A DNA stretch of 64,000 nucleotides from Chryseobacterium sp. LAM-KRS1. GTDB lineage: Bacteria > Bacteroidota > Bacteroidia > Flavobacteriales > Weeksellaceae. The first letter of the stretch is position 1, and every line of letters begins with the position of its first letter. The translations under genes were made by a program, and so were the position numbers. The notes below the pieces were generated by a model, which saw only the letters and a list, made by a program, of their open reading frames with translations, was not told the origin of the DNA and searched no databases. Positions 54,192 through 62,299 of the stretch are shown here, piece by piece. The stretch covers positions 620,001 to 684,000 of the forward strand of contig NZ_JAAOIZ010000002.1 of assembly GCF_013184525.1 (NCBI RefSeq), in the 5' to 3' direction.

Positions 54192-54530
54192 TTATTCTTC
54201 TATTAATTCCAAGAATAAACTCTGTAAATCATCATTAATTTTTGTACCACTATTTTCAGTGCTCAAAATAAATTCCTCTTCAATTCCTTCAGCAAATGTT
54301 GATCCGTCTAAGACTCCAAGAACATGTGACAAAGTATTAATTTCTACTATCTTCAAAAACTGTAAAAAATTTTTTTTTTCTTCTTTAGATAAATTTATGT
54401 AGATAGGTAAAATTCCTTTCCATATAGGGTCTGTCGCTTCATTTGTAGTGTCTAACAAGTTTTGATATACTTTTAAGTTTCCATTAATAACATCTCTGTT
54501 AAGGATTTTCACTAATTCTTCTGGTGTCAT
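54192..54530 (-). CDS. Small helical protein, probable immunity type
   Basis: 112 residues from the Met at 54530 (MTPEELVKILNRD). An in-frame start at 54590 lies in a GC-rich palindromic repeat and would add 20 residues of repeat-derived sequence (NGRNARASGGG), so I reject it. The protein is acidic and helical (LSKEEKKNFLQFLKIVEINT) and is flanked by the other immunity-type genes. Confidence 0.55.
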   Translation of the reverse strand: MTPEELVKILNRDVINGNLKVYQNLLDTTNEATDPIWKGILPIYINLSKEEKKNFLQFLKIVEINTLSHVLGVLDGSTFAEGIEEEFILSTENSGTKINDDLQSLFLELIEE

Positions 54531-54549
54531 ATTTTTAAAATTACTATTT

Positions 54550-54584
54550 CCCCCTCCGCTGGCGCGAGCGTTACGCCCGTTGCC
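54550..54584. repeat. GC-rich palindromic repeat, copy A
   Basis: Core CTGGCGCGAGCGTTACGCCCGT. It matches copy B (54774-54806, opposite strand), whose core contains the perfect palindrome GAGCGT-x-ACGCTC; copy A is a decayed version. Both stand out as GC islands in AT-rich DNA. Confidence 0.7.
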
Positions 54585-54716
54585 ATTCACCTCACAAATT
54601 TAAATCTATTTCCAGAATTTTCTGGTCATCATTACAGTAGTTTCTTACACTACCATATTTCCATTTGTATATTCTGTTACAAAGCTACTTTCAGGGCCCA
54701 TTAGTATTAAATAATA

Positions 54717-54748
54717 AAAATCCGAGAAAGTGTACCTTCTCGGATTTA
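54717..54748. terminator. Intrinsic terminator of the conflict operon
   Basis: AAATCCGAGAA and TTCTCGGATTT form a perfect 11-bp stem around an 8-base loop, with A/T runs on both sides. It lies about 125 bp after the nuclease gene stop. Confidence 0.8.
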
Positions 54749-54773
54749 TAGATAGATTGTTAATCTTTATTAG

Positions 54774-54806
54774 GGCACGAGCGTGACGCTCGCGCCAGCA
54801 GGGGGA
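54774..54806. repeat. GC-rich palindromic repeat, copy B
   Basis: Contains the perfect 13-bp palindrome GAGCGTGACGCTC with GGGCAC/GCGCCAGCAGGGGG flanks. It is the inverted partner of copy A at 54550-54584, 190 bp away, with a terminator between them. Confidence 0.75.
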
Positions 54807-54871
54807 GTTGTTATAGTAGATAAAAGCATAAAAAGTCAATAGGTGTGACACATATTGATTTTTTCTCATTT

Positions 54872-55813
54872 TTAAAGTACGATATTTTGTATAGTAAATC
54901 CTAGAAAATCTTTGGGATCCAAATCATCACTTTCTAAATCCGGATCGATTTCAATTTCATTTAATATAAGTTTTAAAGAACGTTCATCATTGTAAATATC
55001 GATGGCGGAAGAAAAGGTTATTCCACTAAGTTCTTCAATTAAAGGAACTTTTACCTGATATGTTTCAGAATCCTTGAACTTCATATATAAATCACTGTCA
55101 TTTTCCAGATCCATTATAATATTGTCTTCCAAGAGCAACTTATTTTGATTCATCATAAAACCAACTCTATACAGTTTTCCATCATTTTTTTGGAAGATAA
55201 CTACTTTCCAAAATAGTATCGGAATTCTAACTTCGCTATTATCTACTCGAGTCACAAAAAATGGATTCTCATCAGAAAGTACCGGCCCAGTAAATACACA
55301 AACTTTTAAATTATTTACTTTTGATTCAGTATGTAAAATATAATCCTCAAGACTGCGCCAAATCACCCTATTTAATCTTTTATGCTGTGGAACTGCATTT
55401 GGAAAATAGAAAGTTGAATCTGCAGCATACAATGCCTTCGCCACCGTATCGCCCCATTGAACATCTTCACGCTTTGTCATATGACCTCTGTCGAATTGGC
55501 TATTTGCGGTTGTATAAAGTTCACTTCCCCACTGTGCATCTTTCGATAATCTTGGGTCTTTACGCCAATAATCTTTTCTTGGCGCCTTCTTAAACATTTC
55601 CCCGTCAACGTTTGTTGCAGTGTAAAAGGGAAATTTATGTAATTTGGAAATTTGTAAGCTATAATTTACATAATGAATTGTAGTACTGCCATTTACGTCT
55701 CCAGACAAATCCTTTATTTGATCTGCATTAAGCTCTGGAAGCGAGATTTCATGTCCCTGAATAAACTGTGATTGGTATCCCTTAAAAAGTACTTCATTAA
55801 TTATTTTTGCCAT
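54872..55813 (-). CDS. DNA/RNA non-specific endonuclease (NUC1/DRGH type), effector
   Basis: 313 residues. The beta-beta-alpha metal nuclease signature is QFDRGHMTKREDVQWG, with DRGH at 108-111 (His111 catalytic), followed by FPNAVPQHKRLNRVIW (Asn139, Asn148 and the metal-binding region). The start FYTATNVDG and the preceding beta-rich segment also fit this family. It would degrade nucleic acids in a suicide or defence response. It overlaps the protease gene by 17 bp, so both effectors are co-translated. Confidence 0.9.
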   Translation of the reverse strand: MAKIINEVLFKGYQSQFIQGHEISLPELNADQIKDLSGDVNGSTTIHYVNYSLQISKLHKFPFYTATNVDGEMFKKAPRKDYWRKDPRLSKDAQWGSELYTTANSQFDRGHMTKREDVQWGDTVAKALYAADSTFYFPNAVPQHKRLNRVIWRSLEDYILHTESKVNNLKVCVFTGPVLSDENPFFVTRVDNSEVRIPILFWKVVIFQKNDGKLYRVGFMMNQNKLLLEDNIIMDLENDSDLYMKFKDSETYQVKVPLIEELSGITFSSAIDIYNDERSLKLILNEIEIDPDLESDDLDPKDFLGFTIQNIVL

Positions 55814-56828
55814 GGCTTGATTTAATAAATTCTACAATTGGATTAATTACGATTCCTTCATTACGCGATTTGAAACCTTTGGGAAGTTCAACTTCGCCAT
55901 TTCTTTTTTCCCCACCACTATGATGAAGAGCTACAACTTCCCATCTTGAATTAAATACGGGAGAGCCGGAAGATCCTTTTAAGGTATCTGTCAGATATTG
56001 CACTATCCTTTCATCAGAATAAGTTATTATATTGTGATAAAGCGATATTTGTTTCATTTCTCCACCAGGATGCTGTATTATATTTACAAATTTATCTTCT
56101 GGAAGATCTGTATGATCCAACTCCAAAAAACCATAATTCTTTAATTGATTTTCATCGTCTTTAAGCTTACACACTGTAGTATCTAATTCATGGATTCCGG
56201 AAGAATACCAAGGTCCTTCTTCATCAATATAAAAACTTTTTGATGCCACACTATTATCATTGATATCCAATTCGAAATCAAAAACTATTCTAATTTTGTC
56301 AATCTTATCTTTATCCGGAAGAACATGATAATTTGTGATAAAGAAGAGATCATCAATTCCTTTTACTTTTATTAAAAATCCAGTTCCCTTTCCAACCATA
56401 TTACCTCCTTTATCAATTTCTACTTTGGCAACAGCTTTGCTTTTTATTACACCCTTTGCTAAAAAATTGATTGGAAGTAAAGTACTTTGTTCCATTGTCA
56501 ACTTTTCCAGTTGCAAATTTTCAAACTTGTGCCAAATAGGATTAATGTCTTTATCTAATGTGTAATCAATCTCTTGTTCCGACAACGCCGCTTTCAAAAA
56601 TGGATTTTCGGGATATATATTAAGAACCGCTCTTACTACTTCGTCCACAGCGTGATGTTTATCAGCTTCATATAACACATTATTCCAAACATTCATCGCA
56701 CTTCCAGTTGTGTCAATATGCTGAATTTTTAAACCAGCGTCTCTGACATATTTTGGTATGCTGTCTTTAATGGGAACTAAATCACTTAATACATCCGTTA
56801 ATTGTGTTAATTTTATTGTCTTCCCCAT
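55797..56828 (-). CDS. EAD-like/trypsin-fold effector protease
   Basis: 343 residues. Residues about 1-80 are a small helical domain (LTQLTDVLSDLVPIKDSIPK; VVRAVLNIYPENPFL) that resembles effector-associated domains of conflict systems. The trypsin fold has His168 (FFITNYHVL), Asp216 (HELDTT) and Ser287 (KGSSGSPVF). It would be recruited through the helical domain and activated to cut host proteins. It overlaps the nuclease gene by 17 bp and follows the 379-residue gene at 0 bp. Confidence 0.85.
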   Translation of the reverse strand: MGKTIKLTQLTDVLSDLVPIKDSIPKYVRDAGLKIQHIDTTGSAMNVWNNVLYEADKHHAVDEVVRAVLNIYPENPFLKAALSEQEIDYTLDKDINPIWHKFENLQLEKLTMEQSTLLPINFLAKGVIKSKAVAKVEIDKGGNMVGKGTGFLIKVKGIDDLFFITNYHVLPDKDKIDKIRIVFDFELDINDNSVASKSFYIDEEGPWYSSGIHELDTTVCKLKDDENQLKNYGFLELDHTDLPEDKFVNIIQHPGGEMKQISLYHNIITYSDERIVQYLTDTLKGSSGSPVFNSRWEVVALHHSGGEKRNGEVELPKGFKSRNEGIVINPIVEFIKSSHGKNN

Positions 56829-57968
56829 TTATTTAAATATTTTTACGTTTTCATAAGTTAGTCGATCAACTAGGGTTTCTATCTTATTCTGTTTAATACA
56901 CTGATTAATTAATTGGTTGCTAAATTCAACCGCAGAGCCTTCCATTATTCTATTTGGATTAATACCTACCATCCTTGACAATGTTTTCAAGGAAGCAAGA
57001 GAATCATAATGTATCGGGAGTTTTATCATTAGCTGTTCCAATGAGACTTTTTTAAAAAATGTATCTCGAATTCGATGCTGCAACAGTTCTAAATTGGCTC
57101 TTTCAGATTCTTTATTTAGATCCGATGACGAAACGTATCTTGATGGGAATAATGGATTTACCATATTTGAAGAAATTAAATACTCCCCAAACCTATCTTC
57201 TTTTTTCGCATAATTATGAAAAAAATCAACAATATTGTCTTCTGCATTTCTAGATTTTGAATCAGATGTAACATACACATAGTCATAAAAATACCCTTCA
57301 TCTTTCTCGTATTCCATAATAGAAAATGGATGGTAAACAACAGGGAATTCATATTTACTCATGATTTCTATTTTTTCGATTGAGTCGATAACTAAATACC
57401 CCCTAGGAATGTTATCTGTTGAAGCAAACCGCTTACTCCAAGTTTCTTCCATCGCCTGCCATTTAGCTTCTTTAATTCTGACTAAAAACCCGTGTTTTAT
57501 AAAATTGAGAACTTCAGGAAATATTAATAATGGTATTCCTAGGGACGAATTAAAGGATGAGGTTGCAGACATTAAAATCTTACCATCAGATGTTGGTGGA
57601 AGCAAAAGTGTACCTATACCACCCATTACCATTTGAGATTTTCCAGTTGGATTAAATTCTTTAAATTCTCTTATTACTTTAGTTATATTACTTTCAGCAT
57701 TTAATCTCAAATTCTTTGAACTAGGCATATAATATAATCCCGGTACTCTTGCGATCCAATCAGAAATAACAAAATCGACCAAAGAAACTTTCTTGTTCCA
57801 ATAGTAATCTGGATCATTTAAAACTTGATACCAGAATTCCTCATCCGTATAGAATGTTGCTATATCATCCTCAGTTTCTTCTGGTTCTGTTGCTCCAACT
57901 GCCGCAAGAGAATAATTTTCTAAAGTTTCTAAAAAGTTAGTCCCTTTTTGAAGTTCAAATAGGCTCAT
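56829..57968 (-). CDS. Conflict-operon protein with C-terminal EAD-like helical domain
   Basis: 379 residues. The main body is an alpha/beta domain of unknown family (VSDWIARVPGLYYMPSSKNL-type N-part, MVMGGIGTLLLPPTSDGKIL, LLIFPEVLNFIKHGFLVR). The last about 75 residues are helical (SLEQLMIKLPIHYDSLASLK; QLINQCIKQNKIETLVDRLT) and look like an effector-associated domain, which would let it bridge to the EAD of the protease. It begins 2 bp after the GAP1 gene and ends directly at the protease gene. Confidence 0.68.
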   Translation of the reverse strand: MSLFELQKGTNFLETLENYSLAAVGATEPEETEDDIATFYTDEEFWYQVLNDPDYYWNKKVSLVDFVISDWIARVPGLYYMPSSKNLRLNAESNITKVIREFKEFNPTGKSQMVMGGIGTLLLPPTSDGKILMSATSSFNSSLGIPLLIFPEVLNFIKHGFLVRIKEAKWQAMEETWSKRFASTDNIPRGYLVIDSIEKIEIMSKYEFPVVYHPFSIMEYEKDEGYFYDYVYVTSDSKSRNAEDNIVDFFHNYAKKEDRFGEYLISSNMVNPLFPSRYVSSSDLNKESERANLELLQHRIRDTFFKKVSLEQLMIKLPIHYDSLASLKTLSRMVGINPNRIMEGSAVEFSNQLINQCIKQNKIETLVDRLTYENVKIFK

Positions 57969-57970
57969 GG

Positions 57971-60502
57971 TTATTTTGTTTTTATATAATTTGCTCTAAG
58001 CCTATATATTATTTCAAAATTTTTATTGCCACCGTATTGCTTATTTATTTCTACGAGCAAATCATTCATAGTTACGTTTTTTATTTTCCCATATCTTAAT
58101 TTATGAAGGAGATCCCTCCACGCGTCTGCACAGCTTCCAGAAATTAAAATATCCGATTCTTTACCTCCTGCTTTTTGCCAGATAGTATTTAAACTACTTC
58201 CATTCGAATATAAATCGATAACTACGTCATGTACAGCACTCCACCACTCATCAGTTGGAATATTTACCTTATCAATTATTTTAAGAAATGCGATTTTCGC
58301 CCTTGTAAGAAAATCCAATAAATGTTGACATTCTACTAATGCAAATTTCCAATTATTATTTTTTGAAGCTTTTTTATATATAATATAAGCTGAATGGTTA
58401 AGACTTCTCCTGTAAATAAGTTGCCCCAATTGCTTAGCATGTATAGCGTCAATGCTACCTGAATAATTAGCTAAGTAATCTTCTAAATTTCGATCCGTTA
58501 AATGAGTAAAACGTTCAAATAAAGGAATTACTGACATAATATTATTACTGTTAAAATAAAGATAATCAGCTATTCCTTTCCCGCTAATATGTTGTTCAAT
58601 AACAGGATCATTTGGTATTGAAAAGGAAGGGTTTTTACTAAGTTCTTCCAAAAGCGCAGTGGTAGTTTTATCAAGAAAATTATCTTTTACCGGATTTTCA
58701 ATAAATACCCAAAGTTTATTACAATTTGAATAGTTTATTAAATTCCCATATACTGACTCTGATAATTTCAGTAACAAAAATTCATCAATTTTTTTTCCTT
58801 CAATGAGCCCATTTAAAAATGTTTCTACTTTCTCATTTGGATTACTTAGGCCATCGGTAATAGTATTCCCACAATTTATAGCTTCAATCCAAATTTTTTG
58901 CCAGTTATTGTCGAAAAGATCTATATCTGCTAATAAGTTTGGTTCATTATGACATAATTTCCCGCATATTTTTATCAACCTAGGGTCTCCATTCGCTATA
59001 GTATAACCTATAATGGATTTAGATGGTTTTTTATCAACAATTACATGAATTGCCGAATAATTATTTTCATCAATATCAACTTTTAAAATATCCGTCAGAG
59101 AATGTTCCATGGAATACTTTGTAAGTAATAAATGTGCATAAAGTTTATACCATTTTCTCTCTAAACAAAAGCTTATAATTTCATTCCAAAACCTATCGAC
59201 ATGTTGGGTCGGTAAACAAGTTATGAATGCATCTTCCAATTCGCTGGTACTATCCAAAAATGTGTTAAGCTGCTGCAGGAGTTCCGGAATTTCGATGATC
59301 CAATTGTAGAACGTTTTAATTTTTTTTGGATTGATAGTATTTAAATATAATTTTAACTCCTCAATCATTTTTAAATCCCACCAGTGATCACTTTCAGTCT
59401 TAAAATTTTGAAAGAATTCTTGTAAATCAGTTTTGGTAGTCCGAGTTGAAAATATTCTTTTCTGAATAAATTTTACTAGGCAGTCCTGTAATATTTTTTG
59501 AGAATTATTATAACTTGAAATTTTAAAAATTCTTAATACGCTTAAATCTTTATAAGTACAATTCTCTAGTTGCAGTACAATTTTTTTTAATAACTTCTTT
59601 TTAAAACTAGCACCACTCGATTCCAAAGGGGAATATTTTGCAATTAAATGAGATAAAGTATTTAGTTTTTTAAGATCAGATACAAAATCTATTTGCTCAA
59701 AGGTATCAATGACCTTTTCTACAATATTGATTTCACTTCTGGAAAGTCGATTACACTCAATAATCTTCTCAAAATTTTGTAATCGCAAAATAGCATCTTC
59801 ATCGCCATACAAAATTTTGACCAAAAGGACTTCCGATGTAAAAGCCTCCTTCTTGTTTACAATGAAATTTTCATTTTTTATAAACCTATTCGCTACGCTA
59901 TCGGGTACTGCAAATAAGTTAATACCCTTATTGTCACTTTGATTATTATTAAAGGTAACTCCAAAATTGAATGATTTTTTCTCTGGAACTGTAAGTACTT
60001 TCCATAATTGATCGACAGCTATGTCAAAAGAATCTTGGCCAATCCATAAAATTTTATTTTTATATTCTGCAATATGAATATATCCATAAATCATTTTTTG
60101 CAAACGAGGATCAACTATTTTTTCCGATGCCTGCGAGTTTTCACCGATTTCAAATTCAATGGGACTAAGTTGCAAATCTTTATCTACATCTTGGATTAAC
60201 AGCTTAAATAATGGCTTTATACTTTTTAACTTAATAATGTCGTTAATGTCAGCCATTAAAACATGACTGAATTTTCTACCCCTGCGTACGCCTTCCGAAT
60301 TGTCATCAAAAGTTTTAATAATTAAGAAATGATCTTCAATTACAAATCCTCTAATTGCAGGTTGCCAAACCGTGCCACTTGTCTGTTCTTGAAGATCTGT
60401 TTTAAGGGCAATATTTTTCGCAAAGGTATTGTCTTTTTGGCTTGTCCGGATCAGTGACCAAGCACGATCCACTTCACCATATATTGATTGATGAATTATC
60501 AC
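57971..60502 (-). CDS. GAP1-like GTPase-associated protein
   Basis: 843 residues. The N-terminus (IIHQSIYGEVDRAWSLIRTS; IALKTDLQ; GFVIEDHFLIIKTFDD; FSHVLMAD) matches the N2-type start of GTPase-associated protein 1. The rest is largely helical with repeats of Lys/Asn-rich helices, as in the middle and C-terminal GAP1 domains. No enzyme motif is seen. It overlaps the upstream GTPase gene by 4 bp (ATGA), so it is translationally coupled to it. It is likely a scaffold or sensor for the GTPases. Confidence 0.78.
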   Translation of the reverse strand: MIIHQSIYGEVDRAWSLIRTSQKDNTFAKNIALKTDLQEQTSGTVWQPAIRGFVIEDHFLIIKTFDDNSEGVRRGRKFSHVLMADINDIIKLKSIKPLFKLLIQDVDKDLQLSPIEFEIGENSQASEKIVDPRLQKMIYGYIHIAEYKNKILWIGQDSFDIAVDQLWKVLTVPEKKSFNFGVTFNNNQSDNKGINLFAVPDSVANRFIKNENFIVNKKEAFTSEVLLVKILYGDEDAILRLQNFEKIIECNRLSRSEINIVEKVIDTFEQIDFVSDLKKLNTLSHLIAKYSPLESSGASFKKKLLKKIVLQLENCTYKDLSVLRIFKISSYNNSQKILQDCLVKFIQKRIFSTRTTKTDLQEFFQNFKTESDHWWDLKMIEELKLYLNTINPKKIKTFYNWIIEIPELLQQLNTFLDSTSELEDAFITCLPTQHVDRFWNEIISFCLERKWYKLYAHLLLTKYSMEHSLTDILKVDIDENNYSAIHVIVDKKPSKSIIGYTIANGDPRLIKICGKLCHNEPNLLADIDLFDNNWQKIWIEAINCGNTITDGLSNPNEKVETFLNGLIEGKKIDEFLLLKLSESVYGNLINYSNCNKLWVFIENPVKDNFLDKTTTALLEELSKNPSFSIPNDPVIEQHISGKGIADYLYFNSNNIMSVIPLFERFTHLTDRNLEDYLANYSGSIDAIHAKQLGQLIYRRSLNHSAYIIYKKASKNNNWKFALVECQHLLDFLTRAKIAFLKIIDKVNIPTDEWWSAVHDVVIDLYSNGSSLNTIWQKAGGKESDILISGSCADAWRDLLHKLRYGKIKNVTMNDLLVEINKQYGGNKNFEIIYRLRANYIKTK

Positions 60503-61335
60503 TGTATAGCTAATTCTATTAATTTCGTAATATCCTCTGATCTAGTCCCGTCCTCCAAAATTAGGTATCCAAAATTTTCTGGGCCTTCAATCATGTATTT
60601 TTCCTGATTATCTTCTGAATCTAAATTAAATTCTTGTGCGGATAATCCTAAAATTTTTAATGAGGATCTATCCCAATTAGATTCAGCGAAATCTAAAAGA
60701 AGAGGTAGCTTATCTTTTAATATAGAGGAAGGGCTGGGATTACCTTTAACCTCCATTTCATCCCAGCATGTTAATACTACTGTTAGTTTTATGTCACTAT
60801 TTAACAAATGGAAATCGGTTCCTTTTTCATTCATTATAATCTGTAAAAGTTCAATAAAAAAACTCTGATCAGATATATGATATTCGAAAGTTTCAAGGTC
60901 TTTATTACCTTTTGCAGCGGGATCTTCTTTATAAGTAGAATCCGCAATATCTAATCGATTTCCTATGTTATTTAATCTTATAAATAAAACCCAATTATCA
61001 CTTTCTTTTATCGAAGATTTCCATTCTCTGTTAAGTCCCCTTGATTCCATAATATCGAGAACTTGCTCTCCACCGTACTCTGGACATTTTAAATCAATCT
61101 GATTATCATTTACCTGTAGTGGTAAATAAAATTTCACACTTTTTTCCGCTGGTGTAGTAACAGGTCCTTTACCAGACGCTAAAGAATCTCTAGCTTCAGC
61201 AATTGGAGAAAGATCCTCAACAGGTTTATAGAGCTTAAGACTACTTTTATTTTTCTTCAATTTTGAATATAGTTGTGAAAGAAAAACAGTTTTTGAGGCA
61301 TGAGGCTTTCCGAGCAGTAATATTGATTTAGGCAT
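60499..61335 (-). CDS. Divergent GTPase (DO-GTPase1-like) of the conflict operon
   Basis: 278 residues. The P-loop is LLLGKPHASKT (G9 to T16, with Ser14 for the usual Gly), the switch-like motif is CPEYGGEQV (85-90, in place of DxxGQ), and the base-recognition equivalent is VLTCWDEME (189-193, in place of NKxD). These shifts define a divergent double-GTPase class of conflict systems. It is probably the molecular switch that responds to invasion. Confidence 0.8.
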   Translation of the reverse strand: MPKSILLLGKPHASKTVFLSQLYSKLKKNKSSLKLYKPVEDLSPIAEARDSLASGKGPVTTPAEKSVKFYLPLQVNDNQIDLKCPEYGGEQVLDIMESRGLNREWKSSIKESDNWVLFIRLNNIGNRLDIADSTYKEDPAAKGNKDLETFEYHISDQSFFIELLQIIMNEKGTDFHLLNSDIKLTVVLTCWDEMEVKGNPSPSSILKDKLPLLLDFAESNWDRSSLKILGLSAQEFNLDSEDNQEKYMIEGPENFGYLILEDGTRSEDITKLIELAIQ

Positions 61336-62298
61336 TTAATCTTTTTTAAATTTTAAAAAATAATCATTGGATTTTATCTCTACTGCGTTATCTAAAACAG
61401 CGCCCGTATTAACATATACTTTAGATAATATCCAATCAATAACTGATAGATTATTCTTGTGCACCAAGATGTCAGGATCATCAACTGAAAAATTACTAAT
61501 TTCAATTTCATAGAAATTCTTATATTTTTCAGCAAGTTCTTCTTTAATATCTGTAACTATTTTTGAGTGGATCTCCTGTTTTATATCACTTTTTGACCAC
61601 ACTGCAATTACAGGTCTATCATGAAGATCATGATTCAGCATCTGCGCTAAGTCTAAAACATCGTTTTTCCCCTGTGCCTTTCTTTCAATTAAGTCTTTAC
61701 AATCTATAAATAAAATAAAAGCGTTGGAGTTTTCATATATCCAACGCGCATTTTCTGCGTTGGTATCTTTTCTATTCTTAGACCAGGCTGAAAATACCTC
61801 ACCAGCAACGTCCGAAATAAGAATATCTTTTAACTTTCCTTGTTCATTTCTTAAAGCTAAATGTAAGAACCTTATGTACTCTGCCGGAGTTGGATCAGGA
61901 AATTTCACACCCTCCTTACCGATAAGTAATGTTTGGTAGAGACTATCCCATGTATGTATAGTTTTAGTGCCACAAAATTTAAAACCAGTAAATCCTCCGC
62001 CTTTTAACATTAATGTATACAACATTGCTAAAAAAGTCGTTTTTCCAGCATTGGCTTTTCCAACCACTCCAATAATAACAGGAGTAGATCGATAAGTTAT
62101 TTTAGACAAATCTAAAATACTTAGTGCATTTCCTGTCCACGGTAAAGTTGAATTTTTACCTTTTTGTTTAACAACATTTGATTTTTTTTCTTCTGTATAA
62201 TTTGCTTTTTTCCAATATTCACATTGCTCATAAGTCTCTTTTCCTTCATGGCAATTAGATTGAGGAATACAATCAGGGTTGGAACATTTATATTCCAT
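61336..62298 (-). CDS. GTPase with Cys-rich N-terminus (DO-GTPase2-like)
   Basis: 320 residues. The N-terminus has a probable zinc-binding set (Cys5, Cys10, Cys16, Cys26). The GTPase core has P-loop GKANAGKT (80-87), DVAGE at 163-167 (the DxxG box) and WSKSD at 234-238 (the NKxD box). It lies directly next to the other GTPase gene and 1 bp after the helical gene. Two partner GTPases in one operon point to a nucleotide-controlled relay. Confidence 0.85.
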   Translation of the reverse strand: MEYKCSNPDCIPQSNCHEGKETYEQCEYWKKANYTEEKKSNVVKQKGKNSTLPWTGNALSILDLSKITYRSTPVIIGVVGKANAGKTTFLAMLYTLMLKGGGFTGFKFCGTKTIHTWDSLYQTLLIGKEGVKFPDPTPAEYIRFLHLALRNEQGKLKDILISDVAGEVFSAWSKNRKDTNAENARWIYENSNAFILFIDCKDLIERKAQGKNDVLDLAQMLNHDLHDRPVIAVWSKSDIKQEIHSKIVTDIKEELAEKYKNFYEIEISNFSVDDPDILVHKNNLSVIDWILSKVYVNTGAVLDNAVEIKSNDYFLKFKKD

Positions 62299-62299
62299 A

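Noticed and set aside
54531-54590. 20-residue N-terminal extension of the 54192 gene
   Set aside because: It is translated from the GC-rich palindromic repeat, not from gene sequence; an internal Met at 54530 fits better.
54645-54869. 74-residue minus-strand frame between nuclease and immunity-type genes
   Set aside because: It runs through the terminator stem and the palindromic repeat.
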